Origin: Bacteroidota bacterium
Lineage (GTDB): Bacteria; Bacteroidota; Bacteroidia; Bacteroidales; JACABE01
DNA length: 64,000 nucleotides
Assembly: GCA_013377005.1 (NCBI GenBank)
Contig: JACABE010000001.1
Location: forward strand, 149,307-213,306
Reading direction: 5' to 3'
The notes under the pieces are model-generated. The model did no database searches and was not told where the DNA came from. It saw nothing but the letters and a program-made list of their open reading frames with translations. Numbering within the stretch: the first letter of the stretch is position 1; every line of letters begins with the position of its first letter. Position numbers and translations under genes: made by a program. Shown one piece after another: positions 52,405-61,003 of this stretch.

Positions 52405-54810
52405 ATGAAATTGAATAATAAAATAATAAAAAAATTATGGCAATGGTTTAAAAAGAAGAAAAAAAGGAATATTGGATTTACTGTGTTTGGAATTATTTTA
52501 ATTTTCTTTTGGTTTTCTTTGCCCAAACCTCTTTTTGTTGAACCCACTTCTACTGTATTGCGTGACCAAAATGGTGAATTATTGGGTGCTAAAATTGCCG
52601 CTGATGGTCAATGGCGGTTTCCTGAAACCACTCATGTGCCAGAAAAATTTGCAAAAGCCATTGTGCAGTTTGAAGATAAACATTTCTATCATCATCTGGG
52701 ATTTAATCCGGTTTCAATGATCAGAGCATTGTATTTGAATATTCGGAAAGGAAAGGTAGTTAGTGGCGGCAGTACAATCAGTATGCAGGTAATCAGGCTT
52801 TCAAGAAAAAATAAAAGCAGAACTGTTTTTGAAAAATTGATAGAAACCATACTTGCCATGAGACTGGAGCTTACTTACAGCAAAAGTGAAATCCTTAGGT
52901 TGTATGCTTCTCATGCTCCATTTGGAAGTAATGTAGTAGGAATAGATGCGGCTGCATGGCGATATTTTGGTGTTAGTGCTGATAATCTGTCCTGGGCAGA
53001 AATTTCAACCTTGGCTGTTTTACCCAATAGTCCGGCATTGATATATCCAGGAAAAAACCATAATAAACTTTTCGAAAAACGAAACCGCTTATTAAATAGT
53101 TTACAGAAAAAGGGAATTATTGACAATACTACATGCAGTCTTTCGAAAAATGAAGTCTTACCGGAGAAACCGTTTTCTCTTCCTCAATTTTCGCCACATT
53201 TGCTCGAAAGAGCCGTCAATGAAGGAAAAATAGGACAGGATATTCTTACAACCATTGATATTCATTTACAGGACAAAGTGAATGAAATTATAGCTTTGCA
53301 TCACCGCGTATTACAAGCCAATGAAATTCATAATGCAGCAGCACTTGTCCTCGATGTAAATACTGGTAATGTATTGGCATATACGGCAAATACACCTTCA
53401 GAAACAGGGAATGAACATAGTAATGATGTAGATATTATTCTTGCTCCCCGAAGCACAGGAAGTATTTTAAAACCTTATTTATATGCAGCCATGCTGAATG
53501 ATGGTTTGTTACTTCCAACTACACTTATACCTGATATTCCTATGCAAATTGGCGGATTTGTGCCTGAAAACTATAATCTTACTTATGATGGTGCTGTTCC
53601 TGCTAAGCAGGCATTATCTCGTTCACTCAATATTCCTGCTGTTAAAATGCTGCAAAGCTATGGTGTGGAACAGTTTTATGCTTTATTGAAAAAAATGGGG
53701 ATGAGTACTTTAACTAAATCGTCATCACATTATGGATTATCTCTCATTCTGGGTGGTGCCGAAGCCCGACTTTGGGATTTGGCTGGAATCTATGCATCAA
53801 TGGGAAGAACTTTAAATCATTTTTCTGCTTATCAGGGAAAATATGATAAAACGGATTTTCATCCGCCTTTATATATCAAAAGCGAATCTGTGGTTGAGAA
53901 AAAGGTTTTTTCTCAATCGTCTTATTTAGATGCGGCTTCAGTATGGTTAGCATTGGAAGCGATGGTTGAGGTTTCGCGCCCGGATGAGGAATTACAATGG
54001 CAGCAATTTTCATCTTCTGCCAGAGTTGCTTGGAAAACTGGTACAAGTTTTGGCAATCGCGATGCATGGTCCATTGGAATAACTCCTGATTATGTAGTAG
54101 CTGTATGGGTTGGAAATGCTTCAGGAGAAGGTCGTCCTGGCCTAACCGGTTTAGGATGTGCAGCTCCTATTTTGTTTGATATTTTCAAAGTATTAAAACC
54201 CCGCAATTGGTTTTTGATTCCTGAAAGTGAAATGGTTGAAATTCCCGTTTGCCGTTATAGTGGTTACAGAGCTTCTGCTATTTGTGAATCTCCTGTAAAA
54301 ATCAAGGTTCCCAAAAAAGTATTAAAAACACAGGTCTGTCCTTATCACCAAATTGTTCATCTGGATATGAGCGGAAATTGGCAGGTTACTTCCAATTGCG
54401 AATCTACAGACAATATGCAGCATATTTCATGGTTTGTATTACCACCGGTTATGGAATGGTATTTCAAAAACAAGAATCCTTTTTACAAAGTATTGCCACC
54501 CTTCAGAGCAGATTGTGCTCCCACTGCAGAATCCCGCTCTATGGAAATGATTTATCCGGCAAACAACAGCAAAATATATATCCCTGTTGATTTGGATGGT
54601 AAACCCGGAAATACGGTTTTTAAACTGGCTGTCCGAAATCCTCAAGCTATTGTTTTCTGGCATTTGGATGATAAATTTATAGGTTCTACTACTCAATTTC
54701 ATCAAAGAGCCATTGCACCAGAAGCAGGCATTCATCATCTTACTTTGGTTGACCAAAAAGGTGAAAATCTGAGTATAAAGTTTGAAATTATGAATAAAAG
54801 GAATGAATAA
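52405..54810 (+). CDS. pbpC: Penicillin-binding protein 1C
   Basis: 801 residues. Cytoplasmic basic N-terminus (1-22), membrane anchor (about 23-40), glycosyltransferase 51 domain (about 50-220) with catalytic Glu90 (FEDKHFYHH) and GGSTISMQ, transpeptidase domain (about 300-590) with Ser353-x-x-Lys356 (STGSILKP), SLN and Lys544-Thr-Gly (KTGTS), and the C-terminal BiPBP_C domain (about 700-795) that defines PBP1C. It polymerises and may cross-link peptidoglycan. Its macroglobulin partner precedes it. Confidence 0.96.
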   Translation: MKLNNKIIKKLWQWFKKKKKRNIGFTVFGIILIFFWFSLPKPLFVEPTSTVLRDQNGELLGAKIAADGQWRFPETTHVPEKFAKAIVQFEDKHFYHHLGFNPVSMIRALYLNIRKGKVVSGGSTISMQVIRLSRKNKSRTVFEKLIETILAMRLELTYSKSEILRLYASHAPFGSNVVGIDAAAWRYFGVSADNLSWAEISTLAVLPNSPALIYPGKNHNKLFEKRNRLLNSLQKKGIIDNTTCSLSKNEVLPEKPFSLPQFSPHLLERAVNEGKIGQDILTTIDIHLQDKVNEIIALHHRVLQANEIHNAAALVLDVNTGNVLAYTANTPSETGNEHSNDVDIILAPRSTGSILKPYLYAAMLNDGLLLPTTLIPDIPMQIGGFVPENYNLTYDGAVPAKQALSRSLNIPAVKMLQSYGVEQFYALLKKMGMSTLTKSSSHYGLSLILGGAEARLWDLAGIYASMGRTLNHFSAYQGKYDKTDFHPPLYIKSESVVEKKVFSQSSYLDAASVWLALEAMVEVSRPDEELQWQQFSSSARVAWKTGTSFGNRDAWSIGITPDYVVAVWVGNASGEGRPGLTGLGCAAPILFDIFKVLKPRNWFLIPESEMVEIPVCRYSGYRASAICESPVKIKVPKKVLKTQVCPYHQIVHLDMSGNWQVTSNCESTDNMQHISWFVLPPVMEWYFKNKNPFYKVLPPFRADCAPTAESRSMEMIYPANNSKIYIPVDLDGKPGNTVFKLAVRNPQAIVFWHLDDKFIGSTTQFHQRAIAPEAGIHHLTLVDQKGENLSIKFEIMNKRNE

Positions 54811-54907
54811 GTTTTAAGTTAATAGTGTAATGAATATGAATTTTATTATCTATTACTTCCCGCAAAATTTAATTTCACTCAATTTTCAATGGTAGCCTTT
54901 AGTTTTG

Positions 54908-54915
54908 TATTTTTG
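54908..54915 (+). promoter_or_regulatory. Candidate -7 element TATTTTTG for nadB
   Basis: Exact TAnnTTTG match 21 nt before the ATG at 54937; it lies downstream of the in-frame ATG at 54889 and so argues against that start. Confidence 0.45.
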
Positions 54916-54936
54916 CAGACTAATTTCATACATCAG

Positions 54937-56505
54937 ATGAGAAAGAAAGTTGATTTTCTGGTAATCGGTTCGGGTATAGCCGGATTGAGCTTTGCGTTGA
55001 AAGTGGCAGATTATGGTAAAGTGTGCATTATTACCAAGTCCAGTGCAGAAGAAGGTTCTACCAAGTATGCGCAGGGTGGCATTGCTGCGGTAATGTATAC
55101 GCCAGATACTTACGAAAAACACATCAAAGATACAATGATAGCTGGTGATGAACTGTCAGATGAAAAAATTGTTCGTATCACGATAACTGAATCTACTGAA
55201 AGGGTAAAAGAATTGATAGAATGGGGGGCTAATTTTGATAAAAACGCTTCAGGAAAATACGATCTGGCAAAGGAAGGTGGTCATTCCGAATTCAGAGTGT
55301 TGCATCATAAAGACAATACCGGTAATGAAATTGAAAGAGCATTGTTAAACAGCATTGCCAGTCATCCCAATATTGAAATTCTTGAAAATCATTTTACGGT
55401 GGATATTATCACTCAGCATCATTTAGGGATAGAAGTAAACCGCCGTACCAATGATATACGCTGTTTCGGAGCTTATGTGCTAAATGAAGCTACTCATGAG
55501 ATTGATACTTATTTATCAAAGGTAACTTTAATTGCCACAGGTGGCAATGGTAATGTTTATAATACAACTACCAATCCAGCCATTTCAACTGGCGACGGAA
55601 TTGCAATGGTATATAGAGCCAAAGGAAAAGTTGAAAATATGGAGTTTATTCAGTTTCATCCTACTTCTTTGTACAATCCCAACGAAAAACCAGCTTTTCT
55701 GATTACTGAAGCTTTAAGAGGAGCCGGCGCAATATTAAAAACCTATGATGGTAAAGAGTTTATGCAAAAATATGATCAGAGAGGTTCTCTTGCTTCTCGT
55801 GATATTGTTGCCAGAGCTATTGACAGTGAAATGAAAATCAACGGATGGGATTATGTTTACCTTGATGCCCGTCATCTTGAAAAACACAAACTGATTGATC
55901 ATTTTCCGACGATTTATGCAAAATGCCTGAGTATAGGTATTGATATTACCCGCGATATGATACCGGTTGTTCCTGCAGCACATTATAATTGCGGTGGTAT
56001 TAAAGTGGACGAATGGGGGAGGAGTTCTATACTGAATTTATACGCTTCAGGCGAAAGTGCTTCTACCGGATTGCATGGTGCCAATCGACTTGCCTCAAAT
56101 TCTCTGCTCGAATCTCTTGTTTTTTCTAACAGAGCAAGTATTGATGCATTGAAAGAGGTGAAAAATATCACTTATTGCAAAGAAATACCTGACTGGAATT
56201 CAGAAGGAATGGTTATGAATGAGGAAATGGTTCTTATTACACAGTCTTTGAAAGAGTTACAACTAATAATGTCTAATTATGTGGGTATTGTCAGGTCTAA
56301 TCTGCGTTTGAAAAGAGCATTCGACAGATTGGATATTTTATACAAGGAAACGGAAGATTTGTATGATAAATCAATATTAACAACCAAGCTTTGTGAACTG
56401 AGAAATTTAATCAATATTGGCTATTTGATTATAAAAATGGCGATGGAACGCAAAGAAAGTATAGGATTACATTATTCAATAGATTACCCGAGAAATAGAG
56501 ATTAG
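54937..56505 (+). CDS. nadB: L-aspartate oxidase
   Basis: 522 residues. FAD-binding GSGIAGL at 11-17, STKYAQGGIAAV, EGGHSEFRVLHHKDNTG (active-site His/Arg region), QFHPTSLY and HYNCGGIKVDEWGRSS, then ASGESASTGLHGANRLASNSLLE, all diagnostic of NadB over fumarate reductase. It oxidises aspartate to iminoaspartate for quinolinate synthesis, using O2 or fumarate. nadA and nadC are not adjacent. Confidence 0.96.
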   Translation: MRKKVDFLVIGSGIAGLSFALKVADYGKVCIITKSSAEEGSTKYAQGGIAAVMYTPDTYEKHIKDTMIAGDELSDEKIVRITITESTERVKELIEWGANFDKNASGKYDLAKEGGHSEFRVLHHKDNTGNEIERALLNSIASHPNIEILENHFTVDIITQHHLGIEVNRRTNDIRCFGAYVLNEATHEIDTYLSKVTLIATGGNGNVYNTTTNPAISTGDGIAMVYRAKGKVENMEFIQFHPTSLYNPNEKPAFLITEALRGAGAILKTYDGKEFMQKYDQRGSLASRDIVARAIDSEMKINGWDYVYLDARHLEKHKLIDHFPTIYAKCLSIGIDITRDMIPVVPAAHYNCGGIKVDEWGRSSILNLYASGESASTGLHGANRLASNSLLESLVFSNRASIDALKEVKNITYCKEIPDWNSEGMVMNEEMVLITQSLKELQLIMSNYVGIVRSNLRLKRAFDRLDILYKETEDLYDKSILTTKLCELRNLINIGYLIIKMAMERKESIGLHYSIDYPRNRD

Positions 56506-56694
56506 TTGTTGAAGACTAAGAAAATTGAAATTATTATTGACAGAAAAGCTTTTTCAATTTGCTTATTTTTCCTCTCGAAATAATGGGGTGAAACTCTGTT
56601 TTGTAAAGTATTTATTGTTAATGAGATACAGTTTTTTCAGCTTTAAAATGAGCAGTTTAAAGAAACAAAAAATCAGGAACTTAATAAAAGAACG

Positions 56695-57342
56695 ATGAAA
56701 AAATTCGCAGTTGTATTATCAGGATGCGGTGTTTATGATGGTGCTGAAATTCATGAAGCTGTTTTAACGATGCTTGCTATTGTAAAAAATGGAGGAAGCT
56801 ATCAGATTTTTGCTCCCGATATAGCTCAACACCATGTTATCAATCATTTCACTGGCAAAGAAGTCAATGAAAATCGCAATGTGTTGGTAGAATCTGCCCG
56901 TATTGCAAGAGGTAAAATTCAGACTTTGTCAGCATTTGATGCAAACCTGTATGATGCTCTGATTTTTCCAGGTGGTTTTGGCTGTGCTAAAAATTTATCT
57001 ACATTTGCTTTTAAGGGTGAAAATTGTGAAGTAAATAAAGATGTTGTTGAGGCTGTTAAAACTATGGTATCGGCCAACAAGCCCATAGGTGCATTGTGTA
57101 TTGCACCGGTGCTTTTTGCCAAAATACTAAAGAATATTGAAGTAAGTATTGGAAATGATGAGCAAACGGCAATTAAGATTGAAAAAATGGGGGCTCGTCA
57201 TTTTAAAACAAAACATAATCAGGTAATTAAGGATGCTAAATTAAAAGTATTTACTACTCCCTGTTATATGCTGGATGCTACGATTGCCCAGATTGCTGAA
57301 GGTGCTGAAAATATTGTTAAAGCAATGATAGATGCCATTTGA
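56695..57342 (+). CDS. elbB: ElbB-like glyoxalase (DJ-1/PfpI superfamily)
   Basis: 215 residues. LSGCGVYDGAEIHEA at 8-22 is the ElbB signature, PGGFGCAKNLSTFAFKG follows, and Cys135 in GALCIAP sits at the nucleophilic elbow of the DJ-1/PfpI fold. Escherichia coli ElbB shows weak glyoxalase activity and was tied to isoprenoid synthesis. Its last 11 nt overlap the next gene. Confidence 0.95.
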   Translation: MKKFAVVLSGCGVYDGAEIHEAVLTMLAIVKNGGSYQIFAPDIAQHHVINHFTGKEVNENRNVLVESARIARGKIQTLSAFDANLYDALIFPGGFGCAKNLSTFAFKGENCEVNKDVVEAVKTMVSANKPIGALCIAPVLFAKILKNIEVSIGNDEQTAIKIEKMGARHFKTKHNQVIKDAKLKVFTTPCYMLDATIAQIAEGAENIVKAMIDAI

Positions 57343-59686
57343 ATTTAAAATAAGCCGAAAGAAAATTTGGAATCTCATTTTTCCTATAGTGATTTTGCTT
57401 GTATTAACAAACACCGCATTTTCGCAAAGTTATGATTATGTTTTTGTAAAAGATAATAGCATTCAGGTTCAGGATAGCTCAGGAAATTCTTTACTTTACC
57501 CATGGACGGGAGGTATGAACAGTTGTCAGTTTTCTGCTATTGACTTAAACTTTGATGGTATTAAAGATCTCTTTGTTTTTGACAAAATAGGGAACAGAAT
57601 CCTTACGTTTATTAATACCGGTACTGCAAATACAGTAAGCTATACTTATGCCCCTGAATATGCGGTCCGATTTCCAAAAATGCAAAGCTGGGTGCAACTT
57701 ATCGATTATAATAATGATGATAAAGAAGATATTTTTACTTATTTTAATGGGGGCATAAAGATTTATAGAAATGCTTCAACTACTTCATTGGTTTTTAAAC
57801 TTGTAAAAAATCCTCTTTTGTCTTCTTACAACGGCAGTTATATCAATCTTTTCTGTCTTTCTGAAGATTTTCCTGCCATTACCGACATTGACAATGATGG
57901 CGATTTAGATATTCTCAATTTCTGGGTACTTGGTAAATATGTAAATTATCATAAAAATCTTTCGATGGAAAAATACGGAATACCTGATTCTCTTGATTTT
58001 CAGTTAGCAGATAACAGCTGGGGCTGTTTTGCCGAAAGCGAAGCTTCCAATGTTTTAATGCTTGATAGTTGTTATAATGGCTCAAAATCTTCTATGAATA
58101 AGGATAACATCCCCAAGCATTCGGGTTCTACTTTACTGGCAATGGATATGAATGGTGATGGCTTGAAAGATCTGCTTATTGGTGATGTTGATTATTCAAA
58201 TCTTATCAAACTTACCAATGGAGGCACATTGGATACAGCTTTTATGATAGCTCAGGATACCAATTTTCCTTCAGGTACCAATAAAATTAATCTGCCTTCT
58301 TTTCCTTCAGCACAGTATCTTGATATAAATAATGATGGCAAAAAAGATCTTCTTGTGTCTCCGTTTGAAGCTAATATGACTACTCCTGAAACTTTCAAAA
58401 GCTGTTGGCTATATAAAAACACAGGAACAAATTCAAATCCGGTTTTTCAGTTTCAAACCAAAGATTTTCTACAGCACGAAATGATAGATATGGGAACCGG
58501 AGCTTATCCTGTATTGTTTGATTATAATAATGACGGATTAACGGATCTCTTTATAAGTAATATTGGATATCTTGATTCGACTTATCTGCTGAATGGTATA
58601 TTACATTCTGTTTTTGTTTCTAAAATAGCGTTGTATAAGAATATAGGAACTGCTACGTCGCCTGTTTTTAAATTGATGACAAGAGATTTTGCCAATGTTT
58701 CGGCTTTGCATTTGCAGGCCGTTTATCCTACTTTTGGAGATATCAACAATGATGGAAAGGCCGAAATGATTATTGGCAATGCTGATGGAAAACTTTATCT
58801 GTTTGTAAATAATGCGAGCGTTGCAAGTCCCAATTTTGTTTTAAGTCAGGCTGATTACCAGAATATTGATGTGGATGATTATAGTACACCGCAATTGTTT
58901 GATCTGGATAAAGATGGATTGTTAGATTTGGTAATAGGAGAACGCCAGCAACTATGGAAAGACGCTTCCAACAATATTATTGCCCGTAAAGGTAATTTGA
59001 ATTATTATAAAAACACCGGAACGCAGACGATGCCTGTGTTTAGTTTAGTTACCGACAGTTTGGGAAGGGTAGATATTACCAATTATGATGTTTCCAATTA
59101 TGGTTACAGTACACCTTGTTTTTTCAGAACGGCTTCTGGCGAAACCCGCCTTATGGTTGGTAATGATGAAGGCAAAGTATATTACTATAAAAATATAGAT
59201 AATAATCTGAATGGTACTTTTGCCTTGATGGATACATTGTTTTATGTTTTGAATGCCACAAAATATCCTATTATTGAGGGTAGCAGATCAGGTGTTGCCA
59301 TAAGTGATATTAATAACGATGGATATCAGGATGTTTTTGTAGGGAATGCAGCCGGTGGGTTGGTTTTTTACAAAGGAAGTTCGCAAAGTATTACTGTTTC
59401 TGAAATCGAAAGAAATAATCCTATACAATTTTCTATTTACCCCAATCCCGCAAATAATTACATTCATATTTTTGCAACTGATAATGATGAAACTACTTCC
59501 TGCAAGATAGTTATTACCGATATACTAGGTAAACAATTAATTAACTTTAGTTTTGATAACTGCGACAGTAAGCAGATTTCTGTTTCTAATCTTAAAGATG
59601 GCGTGTATTTATGCAATTTTGAAATTTTCAACTCCAAAACCAAATCGACTGCGTTATTATGTAAAAAAATTATCATTTTGCATTAA
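57332..59686 (+). CDS. VCBS/FG-GAP repeat surface protein with type A T9SS sorting domain
   Basis: 784 residues. Signal peptide ending AFSQ (about 1-32). The body consists of beta-propeller-like FG-GAP/VCBS repeats, with nine calcium-type loops of the form D-x-[DN]-x-D-[GD]-x-x-[DE]: DLNFDGIKD, DYNNDDKED, DIDNDGDLD, DMNGDGLKD, DINNDGKKD, DYNNDGLTD, DINNDGKAE, DLDKDGLLD, DINNDGYQD. The type A sorting domain (about 705-784) starts at YPNPANN. No enzymatic domain was seen; a calcium-stabilised adhesin or binding protein is inferred. It overlaps elbB by 11 nt in another frame. Confidence 0.92.
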   Translation: MPFEFKISRKKIWNLIFPIVILLVLTNTAFSQSYDYVFVKDNSIQVQDSSGNSLLYPWTGGMNSCQFSAIDLNFDGIKDLFVFDKIGNRILTFINTGTANTVSYTYAPEYAVRFPKMQSWVQLIDYNNDDKEDIFTYFNGGIKIYRNASTTSLVFKLVKNPLLSSYNGSYINLFCLSEDFPAITDIDNDGDLDILNFWVLGKYVNYHKNLSMEKYGIPDSLDFQLADNSWGCFAESEASNVLMLDSCYNGSKSSMNKDNIPKHSGSTLLAMDMNGDGLKDLLIGDVDYSNLIKLTNGGTLDTAFMIAQDTNFPSGTNKINLPSFPSAQYLDINNDGKKDLLVSPFEANMTTPETFKSCWLYKNTGTNSNPVFQFQTKDFLQHEMIDMGTGAYPVLFDYNNDGLTDLFISNIGYLDSTYLLNGILHSVFVSKIALYKNIGTATSPVFKLMTRDFANVSALHLQAVYPTFGDINNDGKAEMIIGNADGKLYLFVNNASVASPNFVLSQADYQNIDVDDYSTPQLFDLDKDGLLDLVIGERQQLWKDASNNIIARKGNLNYYKNTGTQTMPVFSLVTDSLGRVDITNYDVSNYGYSTPCFFRTASGETRLMVGNDEGKVYYYKNIDNNLNGTFALMDTLFYVLNATKYPIIEGSRSGVAISDINNDGYQDVFVGNAAGGLVFYKGSSQSITVSEIERNNPIQFSIYPNPANNYIHIFATDNDETTSCKIVITDILGKQLINFSFDNCDSKQISVSNLKDGVYLCNFEIFNSKTKSTALLCKKIIILH

Positions 59687-59696
59687 TATTTATTAT

Positions 59697-59704
59697 TACT
59701 TTTG
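59697..59704 (+). promoter_or_regulatory. Candidate promoter (-7 TACTTTTG) for the lipoprotein gene at 59824
   Basis: Exact TAnnTTTG match with TTG 16 bp upstream (59678-59680), 119 nt before the ATG. Confidence 0.4.
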
Positions 59705-59823
59705 TTAGTTGGCTGATATGTAGCAAATTAATAAAGATATTTACACTTCATCTAAATTGAAAATAAACGCAATGGTGTTTATAAATACGTTAACATCATG
59801 TTTTAAAACATAACCTTTGAAGT

Positions 59824-60561
59824 ATGAAAACATTAAATAGAATTATATTTACTTATTTAATTCTACTATTTTTTGTTTCTTGTATTAATAAAACATACAA
59901 TCCTGAAAATAATAAGATCAATAAAAAAAAATCTTTTATACTAAAGATTAATTTAATAGATTCACTTAATAGATTTTCAAATCTTGATGAAGCTTTATTG
60001 AGAGGAGATAGTTCAGATTATGTGTTATATATAAAAGAAATTAATGAAAATAAAATAGCTGTTATTGCAATTACTGATAGTTTATTGTTCATATTTCAAC
60101 AAATTAACGGAAATTGGATTCAAAAAGACAGTATTCTTTTTAAAGATTATGCTGAATCATTTGAAATTACTGATATAAATGGTGATTTTCATGATGACTT
60201 ACTTATTTATGGTCATCCTAATATGCATGGACAAAATGCCCCATACGTCTTTTTAAGTGACAAGAATAAAAATCTTCATTATCGACCAGATATTCATTTG
60301 TTCAATATTAAGTTTGATAAAGAAAAACAACTTATTAAAAGTTTTTATGAAGGGAATGCCTACGGTGAAAATAATAAAGAATATTATCAATGGAAAAATG
60401 ATAGTCTTTATTTAGTTAGAGGAGTAATGTCGATTATGTTTGCAAACGGAGACAATGAGGTTACCTTTTACAAATTAAAAAATGGGAAACGGTTCAATTA
60501 TAAAATTTTAAATTGCCCAAAAGAAATTGTTTATGATACAGCTTTATGGACAGACAAATAA
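59824..60561 (+). CDS. Lipoprotein of unknown function with a VCBS-like strand
   Basis: 245 residues. Lipoprotein signal with lipobox FVSC (Cys20), a Lys/Asn-rich linker (21-35), then a beta-rich domain. FEITDINGDFHDDLLIYG near residue 117 resembles the calcium-loop strand of XAC2610-like and FG-GAP proteins. No other motif was recognised. The gene is more AT-rich than its left and right neighbours. Confidence 0.75.
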   Translation: MKTLNRIIFTYLILLFFVSCINKTYNPENNKINKKKSFILKINLIDSLNRFSNLDEALLRGDSSDYVLYIKEINENKIAVIAITDSLLFIFQQINGNWIQKDSILFKDYAESFEITDINGDFHDDLLIYGHPNMHGQNAPYVFLSDKNKNLHYRPDIHLFNIKFDKEKQLIKSFYEGNAYGENNKEYYQWKNDSLYLVRGVMSIMFANGDNEVTFYKLKNGKRFNYKILNCPKEIVYDTALWTDK

Positions 60562-61003
60562 TTTTAAATAAAAAAACCTGCCGTTAACAGCACCTTGCTT
60601 CAAGCGGAATTTAATAACAAAGTGAAATTAACAACAAGTAATTAACTAATTTAGCACTCTGCTGAAAATCAGCGCGTCTAATAACCTCCGTTTAATTTTA
60701 AAATCTTCATCAAAAACAAGCTTTTTTCATATCGAATTCATTGAAAATTTGTAAGTTACTACAAGTATTCAAGGCGCTCTAAGTACTAATTAAAATTTGA
60801 TACCAAAATTTCAACCCTTGATTTGTATTGCATGTGGCTTATATTCTGTGCTGATATTTATCATTTATAATTCATTATTCATCATTCTTTTAGCGATAAA
60901 CTTTTTCACGCTTTTGATGTTTATTACTTTGCACAATTTCAGGCATTACGTATGCCTTTGAATTCAAACTAAACAATACAATCTTGCTATTAAATATTTA
61001 CGA
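60562..61003. other. Intergenic region before the leucine-degradation genes
   Basis: No gene of credible length was found. A short perfect hairpin GCTGA-AAA-TCAGC lies at 60661-60673. Base composition is mixed, with several GC-richer words just after the lipoprotein gene (60580-60615) that look like a degraded repeat. No exact TAnnTTTG element was found close to the 61004 start. Confidence 0.45.

Noticed and set aside
54439-54756. 105-codon frame antisense to pbpC
   Set aside because: Entirely within the conserved C-terminal domain of pbpC on the other strand.
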